DNA from: Cyanobacteria bacterium M_surface_7_m2_040
GTDB lineage: Bacteria > Cyanobacteriota > Cyanobacteriia > PCC-6307 > Cyanobiaceae
Assembly: GCA_016882555.1 (NCBI GenBank)
Contig: VGPQ01000089.1
Location: 1 to 6,154 of the forward strand
Direction of reading: 5' to 3'
DNA: 6,154 nucleotides
In this document: one piece after another, positions 1-6,154 of the stretch
Layout of the letters: each line of letters begins with the position of its first letter
How positions within the stretch are numbered: position 1 is the stretch's first letter
Notes under the pieces: generated by a model
Told to the model about the DNA's origin: nothing
Database searches by the model: none
Seen by the model: only the letters and a program-made list of their open reading frames with translations
Program-made: the position numbers and the translations under genes

Positions 1-726
1 GGCGCCGGCTCCAACCTTCTGGTGGCCGACCGGGGCCTCGGCGGTCTGACCCTCTGCCTCAGACGGCTGCAGGGGTGCAGCATGGAGGCCGGCGCCGGCC
101 TCATCGAAGCCCAGGCCGGAGAACCGATCCCCACCCTGGCGCGCAAGGCAGCCCGAGCCGGCCTGGCGGGGCTCGAGTGGGCCGTGGGCATCCCGGGCAC
201 GGTGGGCGGAGCCGTGGTGATGAACGCCGGGGCCCAGGGCGGCTGCATCGCCGATTGCCTCGAATCGGTGCGCCTGCTGGACCCCAACACGCCGGACCAC
301 CCGTTGGAGCTCAACGCCGAGCAGCTGGATTTCGCATACCGCCACAGCCGCCTGCAGCAGGAACCGTGGATCGTGATCAGCGCCCGCTTCCGCTTGCAGG
401 GCGGCCACGATCCAGCGGTCGTGAGTGCACGCACCAGCGCCAACCTGCACAGCCGCACCAGCAGCCAGCCATACCAGCAACCCAGCTGCGGCAGCGTGTT
501 TCGCAATCCGGAACCGCACAAAGCGGGCCAGCTGATCGAAGCCCTGGGGCTCAAGGGGACCCGCATCGGCGATGCGGAGGTCTCGCCGGTGCATGCCAAT
601 TTCATCGTCAACCGGGGCGCCGCCAGCGCCGCCGACATCGAGGCCCTGATCGCCACGGTGCAGGAGCGGGTGCTGCAGGCCCACGGCATCGCCCTGCACC
701 CCGAGGTCAAACGGCTGGGGTTCTAG
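1..726 (+). CDS. murB: UDP-N-acetylenolpyruvoylglucosamine reductase MurB (5' truncated by window edge)
   Basis: MurB is the cytoplasmic FAD enzyme that uses NADPH to reduce UDP-GlcNAc-enolpyruvate to UDP-MurNAc, the second committed step of peptidoglycan precursor synthesis. The reading frame is already open at base 1 and encodes [10 protein letters not shown], a conserved FAD-binding motif, so the GTG at 22 is an internal valine and not the start. About 241 residues are visible; the family is usually around 300, so roughly 60 N-terminal residues are missing. Further landmarks are GIPGTVGG (187-210) with the following MNAGA, FAYRHSR, and CGSVFRNP (487-510), whose serine at 493-495 matches the catalytic proton donor. 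[15 protein letters not shown] follows, then HPEVKRLG near the end, with the conserved glutamate at 703-705. The frame ends at TAG 724-726. The gene is followed after 24 bases by ybaB on the same strand. In related genomes murC usually lies upstream (from memory). All key residues within the visible part are intact. Confidence 0.97.
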   Translation, partial: GAGSNLLVADRGLGGLTLCLRRLQGCSMEAGAGLIEAQAGEPIPTLARKAARAGLAGLEWAVGIPGTVGGAVVMNAGAQGGCIADCLESVRLLDPNTPDHPLELNAEQLDFAYRHSRLQQEPWIVISARFRLQGGHDPAVVSARTSANLHSRTSSQPYQQPSCGSVFRNPEPHKAGQLIEALGLKGTRIGDAEVSPVHANFIVNRGAASAADIEALIATVQERVLQAHGIALHPEVKRLGF

Positions 727-750
727 CCTGCAGCGAGCAACCTCAACGGC

Positions 751-1092
751 ATGGCTGGATTCGGTCTTCCCAACTTCGGCCAGTTGACCGAAGCCTTCAA
801 GAAGGCCCAGCAGATCCAGCAGGACGCCCAGAAGCTGCAGGAGGAGCTCGATGCCATGGAGCTCGAGGGCAGCAGCGCCAACGGGCTGGCCAGCGTGTGG
901 CTGTCGGGGAACCAGCAGCCGCTGAAGGTGCGGCTCAGCCCTGAACTGCTGAGCCAGGGCAGCGAGGCGGCTGAAACCGCCGTGCTCGAGGCCCTCAAGG
1001 CGGCCTATGAAACCTCCACCAGCACCATGAAGGAGCGCATGGAGGAGCTCACCGGCGGGCTCAACCTCAACCTTCCGGGTCTGGGGGGCTGA
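751..1092 (+). CDS. ybaB: YbaB/EbfC family nucleoid-associated protein
   Basis: This encodes a 113-residue protein of the YbaB/EbfC family, small dimeric proteins that bind DNA and associate with the nucleoid. The length fits the family (about 100-115). The N-terminus [20 protein letters not shown] continues into a charged helix rich in Gln, Lys and Glu (about residues 10-37). A beta-rich core follows ([19 protein letters not shown]), then a second helix carrying the family-typical [20 protein letters not shown], and a Gly/Leu-rich tail ending LNLPGLGG. The ATG at 751 is chosen because the protein begins exactly where family members begin; the upstream bases have only a weak GAG-type ribosome binding site. 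It lies 24 bases after murB and is probably cotranscribed with it. In many bacteria ybaB sits with dnaX and recR, so the murB linkage is a lineage feature. Its last 26 bases overlap the end of rsgA on the other strand. The exact physiological role in cyanobacteria is unclear. Confidence 0.94.
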   Translation: MAGFGLPNFGQLTEAFKKAQQIQQDAQKLQEELDAMELEGSSANGLASVWLSGNQQPLKVRLSPELLSQGSEAAETAVLEALKAAYETSTSTMKERMEELTGGLNLNLPGLGG

Positions 1093-2119
1093 GCTCGGCC
1101 TCGGCAGCCTGCCGCTGCCCCCGGCGCGACTGACGCCGGTACTGGCCTGCCAGGCGCGGTTCGAGCCGATCCCCCCGCTGCCTCAGGCTGCCGCCTGCGG
1201 CCGGCCGCGACGCCGCTGCTGCCTGGCGCTGGGCAGTGCTGCGCAGCTCCTGCAAACACTGGTCGTAAAGCGCCTGGCGGTCCCACCCCGGGGCAACACC
1301 ACAACCAGGCTCGCCCTGATGCAGGCAATCGCCGAACTGACAGGCCAGCCGCAGCCGCGGCGGTCGCAGCTCCGGGAAACAGGCCGCCAGCGCCGCCGGC
1401 TCCAGCGGCAACTGCGGCCGGTTGAAGCCAGGCGTGTCGGCCAGCAGGGCCCCCTCGTTGAGGGCAAACAACTCCACATGGCGCGTCGTGTGCCGGCCCC
1501 GCTGCAGGCGACCCGACACCGCCGCCACCCGCAGCTCCAGCTCGGGCAGCAGGCCGTTGATCAGGCTGCTCTTGCCCACCCCGGATGGACCACAGAGCAC
1601 CGACAGACCAGGCTGGGCAAGCCGCTGGCGCAGGGGATCGAGGCTTCCCGGAAGGCGGGGCGACACCGCCAACGCGGCGTAGCCCCAGGCAGCAGCCCGC
1701 TGCAGCCAGTGCTCGACCTGATCGAGCGGCAACAGGTCCGCCTTGCTGAACACGAGCTCCACCGCGGCGCCCGACGCCTCGGCGGTGATCAGAAATCGGG
1801 TGAGCTGCAGCGGATCCAGGGCCGGCTCCGCCAGCGCGATCACCACCACGACCCGGGTGATGTTGGCCACCGGGGGCCGCTCGAGCAGGAGCTGGCGCGG
1901 TTCCACCGCCGCCACAGCAGCGCGCGCCGAAGGCCAATCGATGCCGTCGACCTGTACCCAATCGCCCACGCAGATGCTCTGCCCGCTCTTGCCCAGACGG
2001 GTGCGCCGCGTGCACAACAGGCGCTGTTGATGGGCGGGCCCCGGTTGATCGAGCTGCACCCAGCAGAAATTGGCCAGCAGCGCCACCACGCGGCCGCGGC
2101 GGCGGCTGGGCTCAGCCAC
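1067..2119 (-). CDS. rsgA: ribosome small subunit-dependent GTPase RsgA
   Basis: RsgA (YjeQ/YloQ) is a GTPase that binds the nearly mature 30S subunit and checks late decoding-site maturation. The 350-residue product shows the diagnostic circularly permuted GTPase order. An OB-fold domain occupies about residues 8-75 ([12 protein letters not shown]). G4 comes first as SKAD (125-128), then the G5-like AVS (151-153), G1/P-loop GPSGVGKSS (177-185), switch [11 protein letters not shown] (208-217) and G3 DTPGF (228-232). The C-terminal zinc motif C-x4-C-x-H-x5-C is complete at C260, C265, H267 and C273. Unusually, about 55 residues rich in Arg, Gln and Ala (from about 294) follow the normal helical end. 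The start is GTG at 2119, inside the end of the upstream sulfurtransferase gene (8-base overlap), with no clear ribosome binding site, which suggests reinitiation. It is the last gene of the grpE-dnaJ-tusA-rsgA cluster, and its stop lies inside ybaB on the opposite strand. Confidence 0.96.
   Translation of the reverse strand: MAEPSRRRGRVVALLANFCWVQLDQPGPAHQQRLLCTRRTRLGKSGQSICVGDWVQVDGIDWPSARAAVAAVEPRQLLLERPPVANITRVVVVIALAEPALDPLQLTRFLITAEASGAAVELVFSKADLLPLDQVEHWLQRAAAWGYAALAVSPRLPGSLDPLRQRLAQPGLSVLCGPSGVGKSSLINGLLPELELRVAAVSGRLQRGRHTTRHVELFALNEGALLADTPGFNRPQLPLEPAALAACFPELRPPRLRLACQFGDCLHQGEPGCGVAPGWDRQALYDQCLQELRSTAQRQAAAASRPAAGGSLRQRGDRLEPRLAGQYRRQSRRGQRQAAEAELSPPDPEG
1102..1153. other. cluster of three short GC hairpins after ybaB stop
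   Basis: Just beyond the ybaB stop, and inside the rsgA 3' coding region on the other strand, lie three inverted repeats. They are CGGCA/TGCCG (1102-1114, 3-base loop), CCGGCG/CGCCGG (1121-1139, 7-base loop, perfect 6-base stem) and CTGG/CCAG (1142-1153, 4-base loop). None is followed by a T tract on the plus strand, so they are not textbook intrinsic terminators. They may stabilise or define the 3' end of the murB-ybaB transcript. In DNA this GC-rich such stems also arise by chance. Confidence 0.3.
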
Positions 2120-2357
2120 AGGGGTCGATCACCAGGATCACCGCAGACGCATCTTCGGGGTGGGGGCTGATGCCAACGGCATGGCCGGCATGGGCGATCC
2201 CTTCGCTCACCATCTGCTCAGGCTCGCCCCGATCGAGACTGACCTGAAGCCGGGCTCCGGGCGCCAGGGTCTCGAGCGCCAGCTTGGTGCGAATGAAATT
2301 GAGCGGACAGGGCGTGCCCCTGAGATCAAGGCTGACATCAGGGCTGGATGCGCTCAC
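2112..2357 (-). CDS. TusA-family sulfurtransferase / sulfur carrier-like protein
   Basis: This encodes an 81-residue protein of the TusA/SirA/YedF family, a two-layer alpha/beta fold that carries persulfide sulfur on one cysteine. The N-terminal strand and first helix match the family: LDLRGTPCPLNFIRTKLALE spans residues 10-29, with the candidate active cysteine at C17. The canonical motif is CPxP; here it reads CPLN, so the second proline is replaced by asparagine. The rest fits the fold (strand around LQVSLDRGEPEQM, helix SEGIAHAGH, strand AVILVID). A second cysteine is the penultimate residue (C80-G81). The start is GTG at 2357, four bases after the dnaJ stop, with a weak GAG-type site; no other in-frame start would keep the motif. 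The end overlaps rsgA by 8 bases. No TusBCDE-like or other sulfur-relay gene is in view, so the acceptor (tRNA thiolation, molybdenum cofactor, Fe-S or otherwise) is unknown. Family assignment is good; function is open. Confidence 0.88.
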   Translation of the reverse strand: MSASSPDVSLDLRGTPCPLNFIRTKLALETLAPGARLQVSLDRGEPEQMVSEGIAHAGHAVGISPHPEDASAVILVIDPCG

Positions 2358-2361
2358 CGGC

Positions 2362-3495
2362 TCACTCGTGCTGGCCGAACAAGCCGCCGAACAGACCGCT
2401 CTTGTGATGCTGCTTGTGGCCCTTGCGGCTGTGGTGGCCGGCGAGCTCCTCGAGCAGCCCGCGCTCCTCGCCGCTGAGCTTGGTGGGCAGCTGCACCTTC
2501 ACGGTGAACTGGTGATTGCCGCGGGCGACGGGATTACCGAGCTTCGGCACCCCCTTGCCGGCCAGGCTGAGCACGGCACCGGGCTGGGTACCGGGCGGAA
2601 TCTCCAGGGGTTCTGTGCCATCGACGGTCTCCACCTCGATGGTGTCGCCCAGGATCGCCTGCAGGTAGCTCAGGGTGACCTCCGAATGAATCTGCAGGCC
2701 ATCGCGCCGCAGCTGCGGGTGGTTCTGCACATTGAGAAACACATACAGATCGCCCGCGGCTCCGCCGCGGGGTCCGGCATTGCCCTCGCTGGCCACCCGC
2801 AGCCGGGTGCCGGTATCAACCCCGGCAGGAATGTTGATGCGCAGGGTCTTGCGCACCTGTTGCAGCCCCTGGCCGCCGCAGGCACTGCAGGGGTCGGCGA
2901 TCACCTGGCCCGCCCCCTCGCAGCTGGGACAGGGAGCCACCTGGGTGAAGCTGCCGAACGGGGTGCGGGTGGCCCGGCGCACCTGGCCGGCGCCGCCGCA
3001 GGTGCCACAGGTGACCGGGCCGCTGCCGGCCTTGGCCCCTGAGCCCTTGCAGGTGCCACAGGTTTCGAGGTGGCGGAGCTGCACCTCCTTCTCGACCCCG
3101 AAGATCGCTTCGCTGAAGCTGATGTTCAGATCCAGGCGCAGATCGTCGCCCTGGCGGGGTCCGCGGCGGCGTTGCTGCTGGGCAGCCGCACCGCCCATGC
3201 CTCCGCCGAAACCGCTGAAGAAGGTCTCAAACAGGTCAGCGAACCCGCCCATGTCGCCCATATCGGGCATGCCACCGCCACCCAGACCGGCTTCGCCGAA
3301 CTGGTCGTAGCGGGAGCGGGTCTGGGGATCGCTGAGCACCTCATAGGCGCGGCCGATCTCCTTGAACTTGTCTTCGGCGCCGGGGTCCTTGTTGACATCG
3401 GGGTGGTACTGGCGCGCCAGACGCCGGTAGGCCCGCTTGAGGGTGTCGGCGTCAGCGTCGCGACTGACGCCCAGCAGGTCGTAATAGTCGGCCAT
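2362..3495 (-). CDS. dnaJ: chaperone protein DnaJ (type I / class A Hsp40)
   Basis: DnaJ delivers unfolded clients to DnaK and stimulates its ATPase. The 377-residue product has the complete class A layout. The J domain covers about residues 3-68 with the essential HPD at 31-33. A Gly/Phe/Met-rich linker follows (about 69-104, including [18 protein letters not shown]). The zinc region holds four CxxCxGxG repeats starting at C146, C163, C189 and C203, all intact. Client-binding beta domains follow, including [12 protein letters not shown] and [11 protein letters not shown]. The tail is unusual: histidine/lysine-rich (354-364) and ending with a tandem GLFGGLFG (367-374). The start is ATG at 3495, sharing one base with the grpE stop (TGATG); an AGGAG lies 11 bases upstream inside grpE. 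The stop is 4 bases before the tusA-like gene. The grpE-dnaJ pairing without adjacent dnaK suggests a general co-chaperone for one or more DnaK paralogues encoded elsewhere, which I infer from cyanobacterial genomes carrying several. Confidence 0.98.
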   Translation of the reverse strand: MADYYDLLGVSRDADADTLKRAYRRLARQYHPDVNKDPGAEDKFKEIGRAYEVLSDPQTRSRYDQFGEAGLGGGGMPDMGDMGGFADLFETFFSGFGGGMGGAAAQQQRRRGPRQGDDLRLDLNISFSEAIFGVEKEVQLRHLETCGTCKGSGAKAGSGPVTCGTCGGAGQVRRATRTPFGSFTQVAPCPSCEGAGQVIADPCSACGGQGLQQVRKTLRINIPAGVDTGTRLRVASEGNAGPRGGAAGDLYVFLNVQNHPQLRRDGLQIHSEVTLSYLQAILGDTIEVETVDGTEPLEIPPGTQPGAVLSLAGKGVPKLGNPVARGNHQFTVKVQLPTKLSGEERGLLEELAGHHSRKGHKQHHKSGLFGGLFGQHE

Positions 3496-4229
3496 CAGCC
3501 GCCCTGCTCCTGGGCTGGCGGTTCGGCGGGCTCAGCGCCCATGGGGGAGGAGCCTGCGGGACCAGGCCCCATCGACACCTTCACCAAGGCATGGCGCAGC
3601 ACGCGACCGTTGAGCTGATAGCCCCGCTGCAGCTCCTCAATCACCACATCTTCGGGATGCTGCTCGCTGGGCTCGCGCATCACCGCCTCGTGCAGGGTGG
3701 GATCGAAGGGCTCCCCTTCGACCCGCATCGGCGACACCCCCAGCTGCTTGAACACCTCCACCAGTTGCTTGTAGAGCCCCTGGTAGCTGCGGTGCAGGGT
3801 CTGGGCCTCTTCGTGCTGGGGGTTGAGCTGCTGACGGGCACGGTCGAAGTTGTCGACCACCGGCAGGATCTCGCTGAGGGTGGTGCAGGTGATCTGCAGA
3901 CGCTGGTCCTCCAGATCGCGGCTCTGCCGCTTGCGGAAGTTGTCGAAATCAGCGGCCAGTCGCATGTACTGGCTGTTGAGGTTCTCGTGCTGATCCTTGA
4001 GCGCTGCCAGCTCCTGCTCCAGCTGAGCTGCGCGAGCGGCGGGGTCCTGCTGCTCGGGGGTTGCAACCTGCTCCGTAGCGAAACCGGAGGCGTCGGGTGG
4101 GGCGTCGATGGGCTGCGTGTGTTCAGCGGCCGCCTCGAGCGGTGCCGTATCGGCCGCCGCATCGTCTTGACCAGCGACTTGATCGAGGGCCTGGGGATCG
4201 CCGGAACCCGCAAAGGTGTCACCGCTCAT
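3495..4229 (-). CDS. grpE: nucleotide exchange factor GrpE
   Basis: GrpE is the dimeric co-chaperone that releases ADP from DnaK. The product is 244 residues against about 200 in E. coli. The first 65 or so residues are acidic, Ala/Gln/Pro-rich and probably disordered. The dimerising long helix begins near residue 66 ([20 protein letters not shown]) and contains the signature [14 protein letters not shown] (88-101) and [11 protein letters not shown] (121-131). The beta-wing domain has the classic [12 protein letters not shown] (172-183), a [11 protein letters not shown] segment (192-204) and [10 protein letters not shown] (209-218). A Pro/Gly/Glu-rich tail ends the protein. I start it at ATG 4229 (MSGDTFAG): the frame stays open far upstream to 4742, but that stretch is antisense to pilB and carries no GrpE-like sequence. 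There is no obvious Shine-Dalgarno. It is the first gene of the leftward cluster and its stop shares one base with the dnaJ ATG. No CIRCE repeat precedes it, so HrcA control of this operon looks unlikely. Confidence 0.96.
   Translation of the reverse strand: MSGDTFAGSGDPQALDQVAGQDDAAADTAPLEAAAEHTQPIDAPPDASGFATEQVATPEQQDPAARAAQLEQELAALKDQHENLNSQYMRLAADFDNFRKRQSRDLEDQRLQITCTTLSEILPVVDNFDRARQQLNPQHEEAQTLHRSYQGLYKQLVEVFKQLGVSPMRVEGEPFDPTLHEAVMREPSEQHPEDVVIEELQRGYQLNGRVLRHALVKVSMGPGPAGSSPMGAEPAEPPAQEQGG
3507..3511 (-). promoter_or_regulatory. Shine-Dalgarno-like AGGAG for dnaJ
   Basis: The minus strand reads AGGAG here, 11 bases before the dnaJ ATG and inside the grpE coding region. It is the clearest Shine-Dalgarno-like element in the leftward cluster, though the spacing is a little long. 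Together with the TGATG stop/start overlap it argues for both coupled and independent initiation of dnaJ. The other starts in the cluster (grpE ATG, tusA-like GTG, rsgA GTG) have only weak sites or none. Confidence 0.45.
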
Positions 4230-4328
4230 GCTGACGCCCACAACAATCGGATCTAGACATGTTGAAGCGCAGGGGCCGCCTCCCACAAGCGGCGGAAGCC
4301 CGCACCTCTTCCCCGTCATGACCCTGAC
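4230..4328. promoter_or_regulatory. divergent intergenic region between grpE and pilB
   Basis: This 99-base gap must hold the promoters, or at least the upstream control, for the leftward grpE operon and rightward pilB. I could not identify a convincing sigma-70 pair on either strand: TCTAGA-like and TTGAAG-like hexamers occur but are not correctly spaced. No CIRCE palindrome is present. The middle is GC-rich with an imperfect hairpin: CCGCC at 4276-4280 pairs with GGCGG at 4291-4295 around a 10-base loop, and GGG 4273-4275 could pair with CCC 4299-4301 across a bulge. The pilB-proximal end carries a short direct repeat. The regulatory role is inferred from gene orientation only. Confidence 0.5.
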
Positions 4329-4336
4329 ATGACCCT
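4317..4336 (+). repeat. 9-base direct repeat CATGACCCT around the pilB start
   Basis: CATGACCCT occurs at 4317-4325 and again at 4328-4336, an 11-base period. Each copy contains an ATG followed by ACC CT, and the second copy holds the pilB start. A further ATGACCCT lies in frame within pilB at 4476-4483. The close pair looks like a small tandem duplication of the initiation region; chance is possible in sequence this GC-rich. Confidence 0.6.
4318..4332 (+). other. four-codon upstream mini-ORF overlapping the pilB start (ATGA)
   Basis: ATG ACC CTG ACA TGA encodes MTLT and stops at 4330-4332. The stop overlaps the pilB ATG (4329-4331) in the ATGA arrangement typical of translational coupling. 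There is no clear Shine-Dalgarno for either ATG; the preceding bases are pyrimidine-rich (CACCTCTTCCCC). It could be a leader peptide that feeds ribosomes to pilB or limits its translation, or simply a by-product of the local duplication. There is no evidence that it is translated. Confidence 0.3.
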
Positions 4337-6154
4337 CGCACCCTCCAGACCAGTCCCGGACGCCACCACCGCAGACCAGCAGCGGCTGGAGGTGGAGCTG
4401 CTGCTCCGGCAACCCGTGCTGGGTCCGGAGCAGCTGCAAACGGCTGATCCCAGCCTGCTGGGGCCCGAGGGCCTGATGACCCTGGAGCAGGCTCGCCAGA
4501 TCGGTGCATTGCCCCTGCTCCACCACAACGGCACGGCCGAACTTGCCGTCCCCACACATTGGAGCGTGGAAGAACGCCAGTCGGTGGTGGATGAGCTGAG
4601 CCGCCGGGGTGTGCAGTGCGTGCTGCGGCTGGCGCTGGCGGCTGAGATCCTCGACGCTCTCGAGAGCTGGGGTCAGCAACCCTCCCAACAACCGATGCCC
4701 TCGGGCTCCGCGCCAGGTCCCATGGCACCCAAAGCCGACCAACCCCAGGCTGAGCCACTGGAGGCGGACAGCCAGAAGCAGGACGCGGAGGGCCGGGGCA
4801 ACGCCGTGCAGGCCGCCCGGTCGATCATCGACCAGCTCGATTTGCCCAGTGATGGGTCCCAGCTCGAGGAGGTCACGGAAATCGAGGACCTCGAATCCTC
4901 ATCCTCGACGGTGGCCAATGCCTCACCGGTGGTGAGCCTGGTGGACCGCATCCTGATCGAAGCGATCGATTGCGGCGCCAGTGACATTCACGTGGAGCCC
5001 CAGGAGCAGAGTCTGGAGGTGCGGTTCCGCCTTGATGGCGTGCTGCAGAAGCATTTCGAGGACCTCCCGAAAACCCTGATCCCGGCGGTGACCTCCCGCT
5101 TAAAGATCATGGCCGACCTCGACATCGCCGAGCGTCGGTTGCCCCAGGACGGACGCATCCGCCGTCTGTACAAGGGCAAGAAACGGGACTTTCGCGTCAG
5201 CACCCTGCCGAGCCGCCACGGCGAAAAGGTGGTGATGCGCCTGCTCGACAGCTCGGCCACCCAGCAGGGTCTGGACGCTCTGATCAGCAACCCTGCCGCC
5301 CGGGCCCTGGTGCGCGACATCGGCTCCAAGCCCTTCGGCATGATCCTGGTCACGGGACCCACTGGTTCGGGCAAATCGACCACCCTGTACTCACTGCTCG
5401 CCGAACGCAACGATCCGGGGATCAACATCTCCACCGTTGAAGACCCGATCGAATACAGCCTGCCCGGCATCACCCAGACCCAGGTCAACCGCGACAAGGG
5501 CCTGGATTTCAGCACCGCCCTGAGGGCCTTCATGCGCCAGGACCCCGACGTGTTGCTGGTGGGCGAGACCCGTGACCTGGAGACGGCGAAAACGGCGATC
5601 GAGGCGGCTCTGACCGGCCACCTGGTGCTCACCAGCCTGCACTGCAACGATGCCCCCAGCGCCATCGCCCGGCTTGATGAGATGGGCGTGGAGCCCTTCA
5701 TGGTGAGCGCTTCCCTGCTGGGAATCGTGTCGCAACGGCTGCTGCGTCGGGTCTGCACCACCTGCCGGGAAAGTTATCGGCCCACACCGGAAGAGCTCAG
5801 CCGCTTTGGCCTGCTGGCCAGCACGGAAACCAATGTGAGCTTCTTCAAAGCCAAAACGACGGCACCAGGCAGTGCTGTCACCTGCCCCAAATGCCAGGGC
5901 TCGGGTTACAAGGGCAGGGTCGGGGTTTACGAGGTGTTGCGCATGAACGAAGCGCTGGCCGCCGCCACCGCCAAACGGGCCAGCACCGATCAGCTGCGGC
6001 GCCTGGCGCTGGAAAACGGCATGAAATCACTTCTCGGCTACGGGCTCGATCTGGTGCGGGAAGGCCACACAACCCTCGAGGAGGTGGAGCGCATGTTGCT
6101 CACCGATTCCGGACTGGAATCAGAGCGACGGGTGAGGGCACTGAATAGCCTCTC
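4329..6154 (+). CDS. pilB: type IV pilus assembly ATPase PilB (3' truncated by window edge)
   Basis: PilB is the cytoplasmic hexameric ATPase that drives pilin polymerisation at the inner-membrane base of type IV pili. The frame is open from 4266, its first ATG is 4329, and it runs off the window after 608 codons with no stop. Residues about 45-112 resemble the distal half of the T2SSE N-terminal domain; a Gln/Pro/Ser/Glu-rich linker follows (about 113-195). The N2 domain contains ASDIHVEPQ (217-225), VRFRLDG and RLPQDGRI. The ATPase core has Walker [10 protein letters not shown] (343-351), Asp box STVEDPIEY (368-376), Walker [13 protein letters not shown] (405-416) and His box [13 protein letters not shown] (429-441). 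A tetracysteine zinc site is formed by C476, C479, C519 and C522. The tetracysteine separates PilB/GspE from PilT. GspE is the alternative, but cyanobacteria generally lack type II secretion, so PilB is preferred; pilT and pilC are expected downstream but not visible. It is divergent from grpE. Confidence 0.96.
   Translation, partial: MTLAPSRPVPDATTADQQRLEVELLLRQPVLGPEQLQTADPSLLGPEGLMTLEQARQIGALPLLHHNGTAELAVPTHWSVEERQSVVDELSRRGVQCVLRLALAAEILDALESWGQQPSQQPMPSGSAPGPMAPKADQPQAEPLEADSQKQDAEGRGNAVQAARSIIDQLDLPSDGSQLEEVTEIEDLESSSSTVANASPVVSLVDRILIEAIDCGASDIHVEPQEQSLEVRFRLDGVLQKHFEDLPKTLIPAVTSRLKIMADLDIAERRLPQDGRIRRLYKGKKRDFRVSTLPSRHGEKVVMRLLDSSATQQGLDALISNPAARALVRDIGSKPFGMILVTGPTGSGKSTTLYSLLAERNDPGINISTVEDPIEYSLPGITQTQVNRDKGLDFSTALRAFMRQDPDVLLVGETRDLETAKTAIEAALTGHLVLTSLHCNDAPSAIARLDEMGVEPFMVSASLLGIVSQRLLRRVCTTCRESYRPTPEELSRFGLLASTETNVSFFKAKTTAPGSAVTCPKCQGSGYKGRVGVYEVLRMNEALAAATAKRASTDQLRRLALENGMKSLLGYGLDLVREGHTTLEEVERMLLTDSGLESERRVRALNSL

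Noticed and set aside
75..944. A 289-codon plus-strand frame running through murB and ybaB in a shifted register.
   Set aside because: It is Arg/Pro/Gly-rich, crosses two well-supported genes, and shows no domain.
1121..1139. Perfect 6-base GC stem as an intrinsic terminator for ybaB.
   Set aside because: No T run follows on the plus strand; it is recorded only as a hairpin of uncertain role.
1319..2170. A 283-codon plus-strand open frame opposite rsgA.
   Set aside because: The product is low-complexity Arg/Gln/His-rich, while the minus strand gives a complete RsgA with all G motifs in order.
4252..4267. TCTAGA and TTGAAG hexamers as possible promoter elements.
   Set aside because: Matches to consensus are partial, and neither strand gives a partner hexamer at 16-18 base spacing.
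4230..4742. The grpE frame stays open upstream, allowing a 415-residue protein.
   Set aside because: The extra residues are antisense to pilB and carry no recognisable domain; GrpE starts naturally at MSGDTFAG (ATG 4229). Open antisense frames are expected in DNA this GC-rich.
4962..5602. GCGATCGA at 4962-4969 and 5595-5602, one base off the HIP1 octamer GCGATCGC.
   Set aside because: These are not exact HIP1 sites and both lie within conserved pilB codons. I saw no true HIP1 copy, consistent with a marine-type picocyanobacterium.
4988..5761. A 257-codon minus-strand open frame opposite the PilB ATPase core.
   Set aside because: The translation is rich in Arg and Ser without family motifs, and the plus strand encodes every Walker and zinc motif of PilB here. 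It is a shadow of codon bias.

Overview
This GC-rich window looks like core chromosome of a picocyanobacterium (marine or brackish Synechococcus, or Cyanobium). Three things point there: the gene order murB-ybaB / rsgA-tusA-dnaJ-grpE, which I recall (not searched) as a conserved block in Prochlorococcus and Synechococcus; a divergently transcribed PilB of cyanobacterial style; and no spotted copy of the HIP1 octamer GCGATCGC that is abundant in many other cyanobacteria. The high GC favours Synechococcus/Cyanobium over low-GC Prochlorococcus. All of this rests on reading by eye.

Layout. At the left, a rightward pair: the 3' part of murB (cell wall precursor synthesis; its 5' end lies outside the window), then ybaB/ebfC (small nucleoid-associated protein) after 24 bases. 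Converging on it is a tightly packed leftward cluster, read from about 4229 down to 1067: grpE, dnaJ, a TusA-family sulfurtransferase gene and rsgA. Its junctions are a one-base TGATG overlap, a 4-base gap and an 8-base overlap, so one mRNA with translational coupling is likely. The last gene, rsgA, overlaps the end of ybaB tail to tail by 26 bases. To the right, after a 99-base divergent intergenic region, pilB (type IV pilus extension ATPase) runs rightward and is cut by the window end after 608 codons.

How the genes work together. GrpE and DnaJ are the nucleotide exchange factor and J-domain co-chaperone of DnaK. RsgA is a late 30S ribosome assembly GTPase, so the leftward operon joins protein folding with ribosome maturation; the small TusA-like protein between them has no evident partner here. 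PilB belongs to a separate system (pilus assembly and, in competent cyanobacteria, DNA uptake) and probably shares only the intergenic control region with grpE.

Coding density is close to complete: no gene-free stretch exceeds 100 bases, and I see no tRNA, rRNA, insertion sequence, CRISPR array or prophage. I found no convincing new system. The points worth checking are local: a non-canonical TusA motif, a duplicated pilB start region with a four-codon upstream ORF, an unusual PilB N-terminus, protein tails on RsgA and DnaJ, and a terminator-poor convergent junction.
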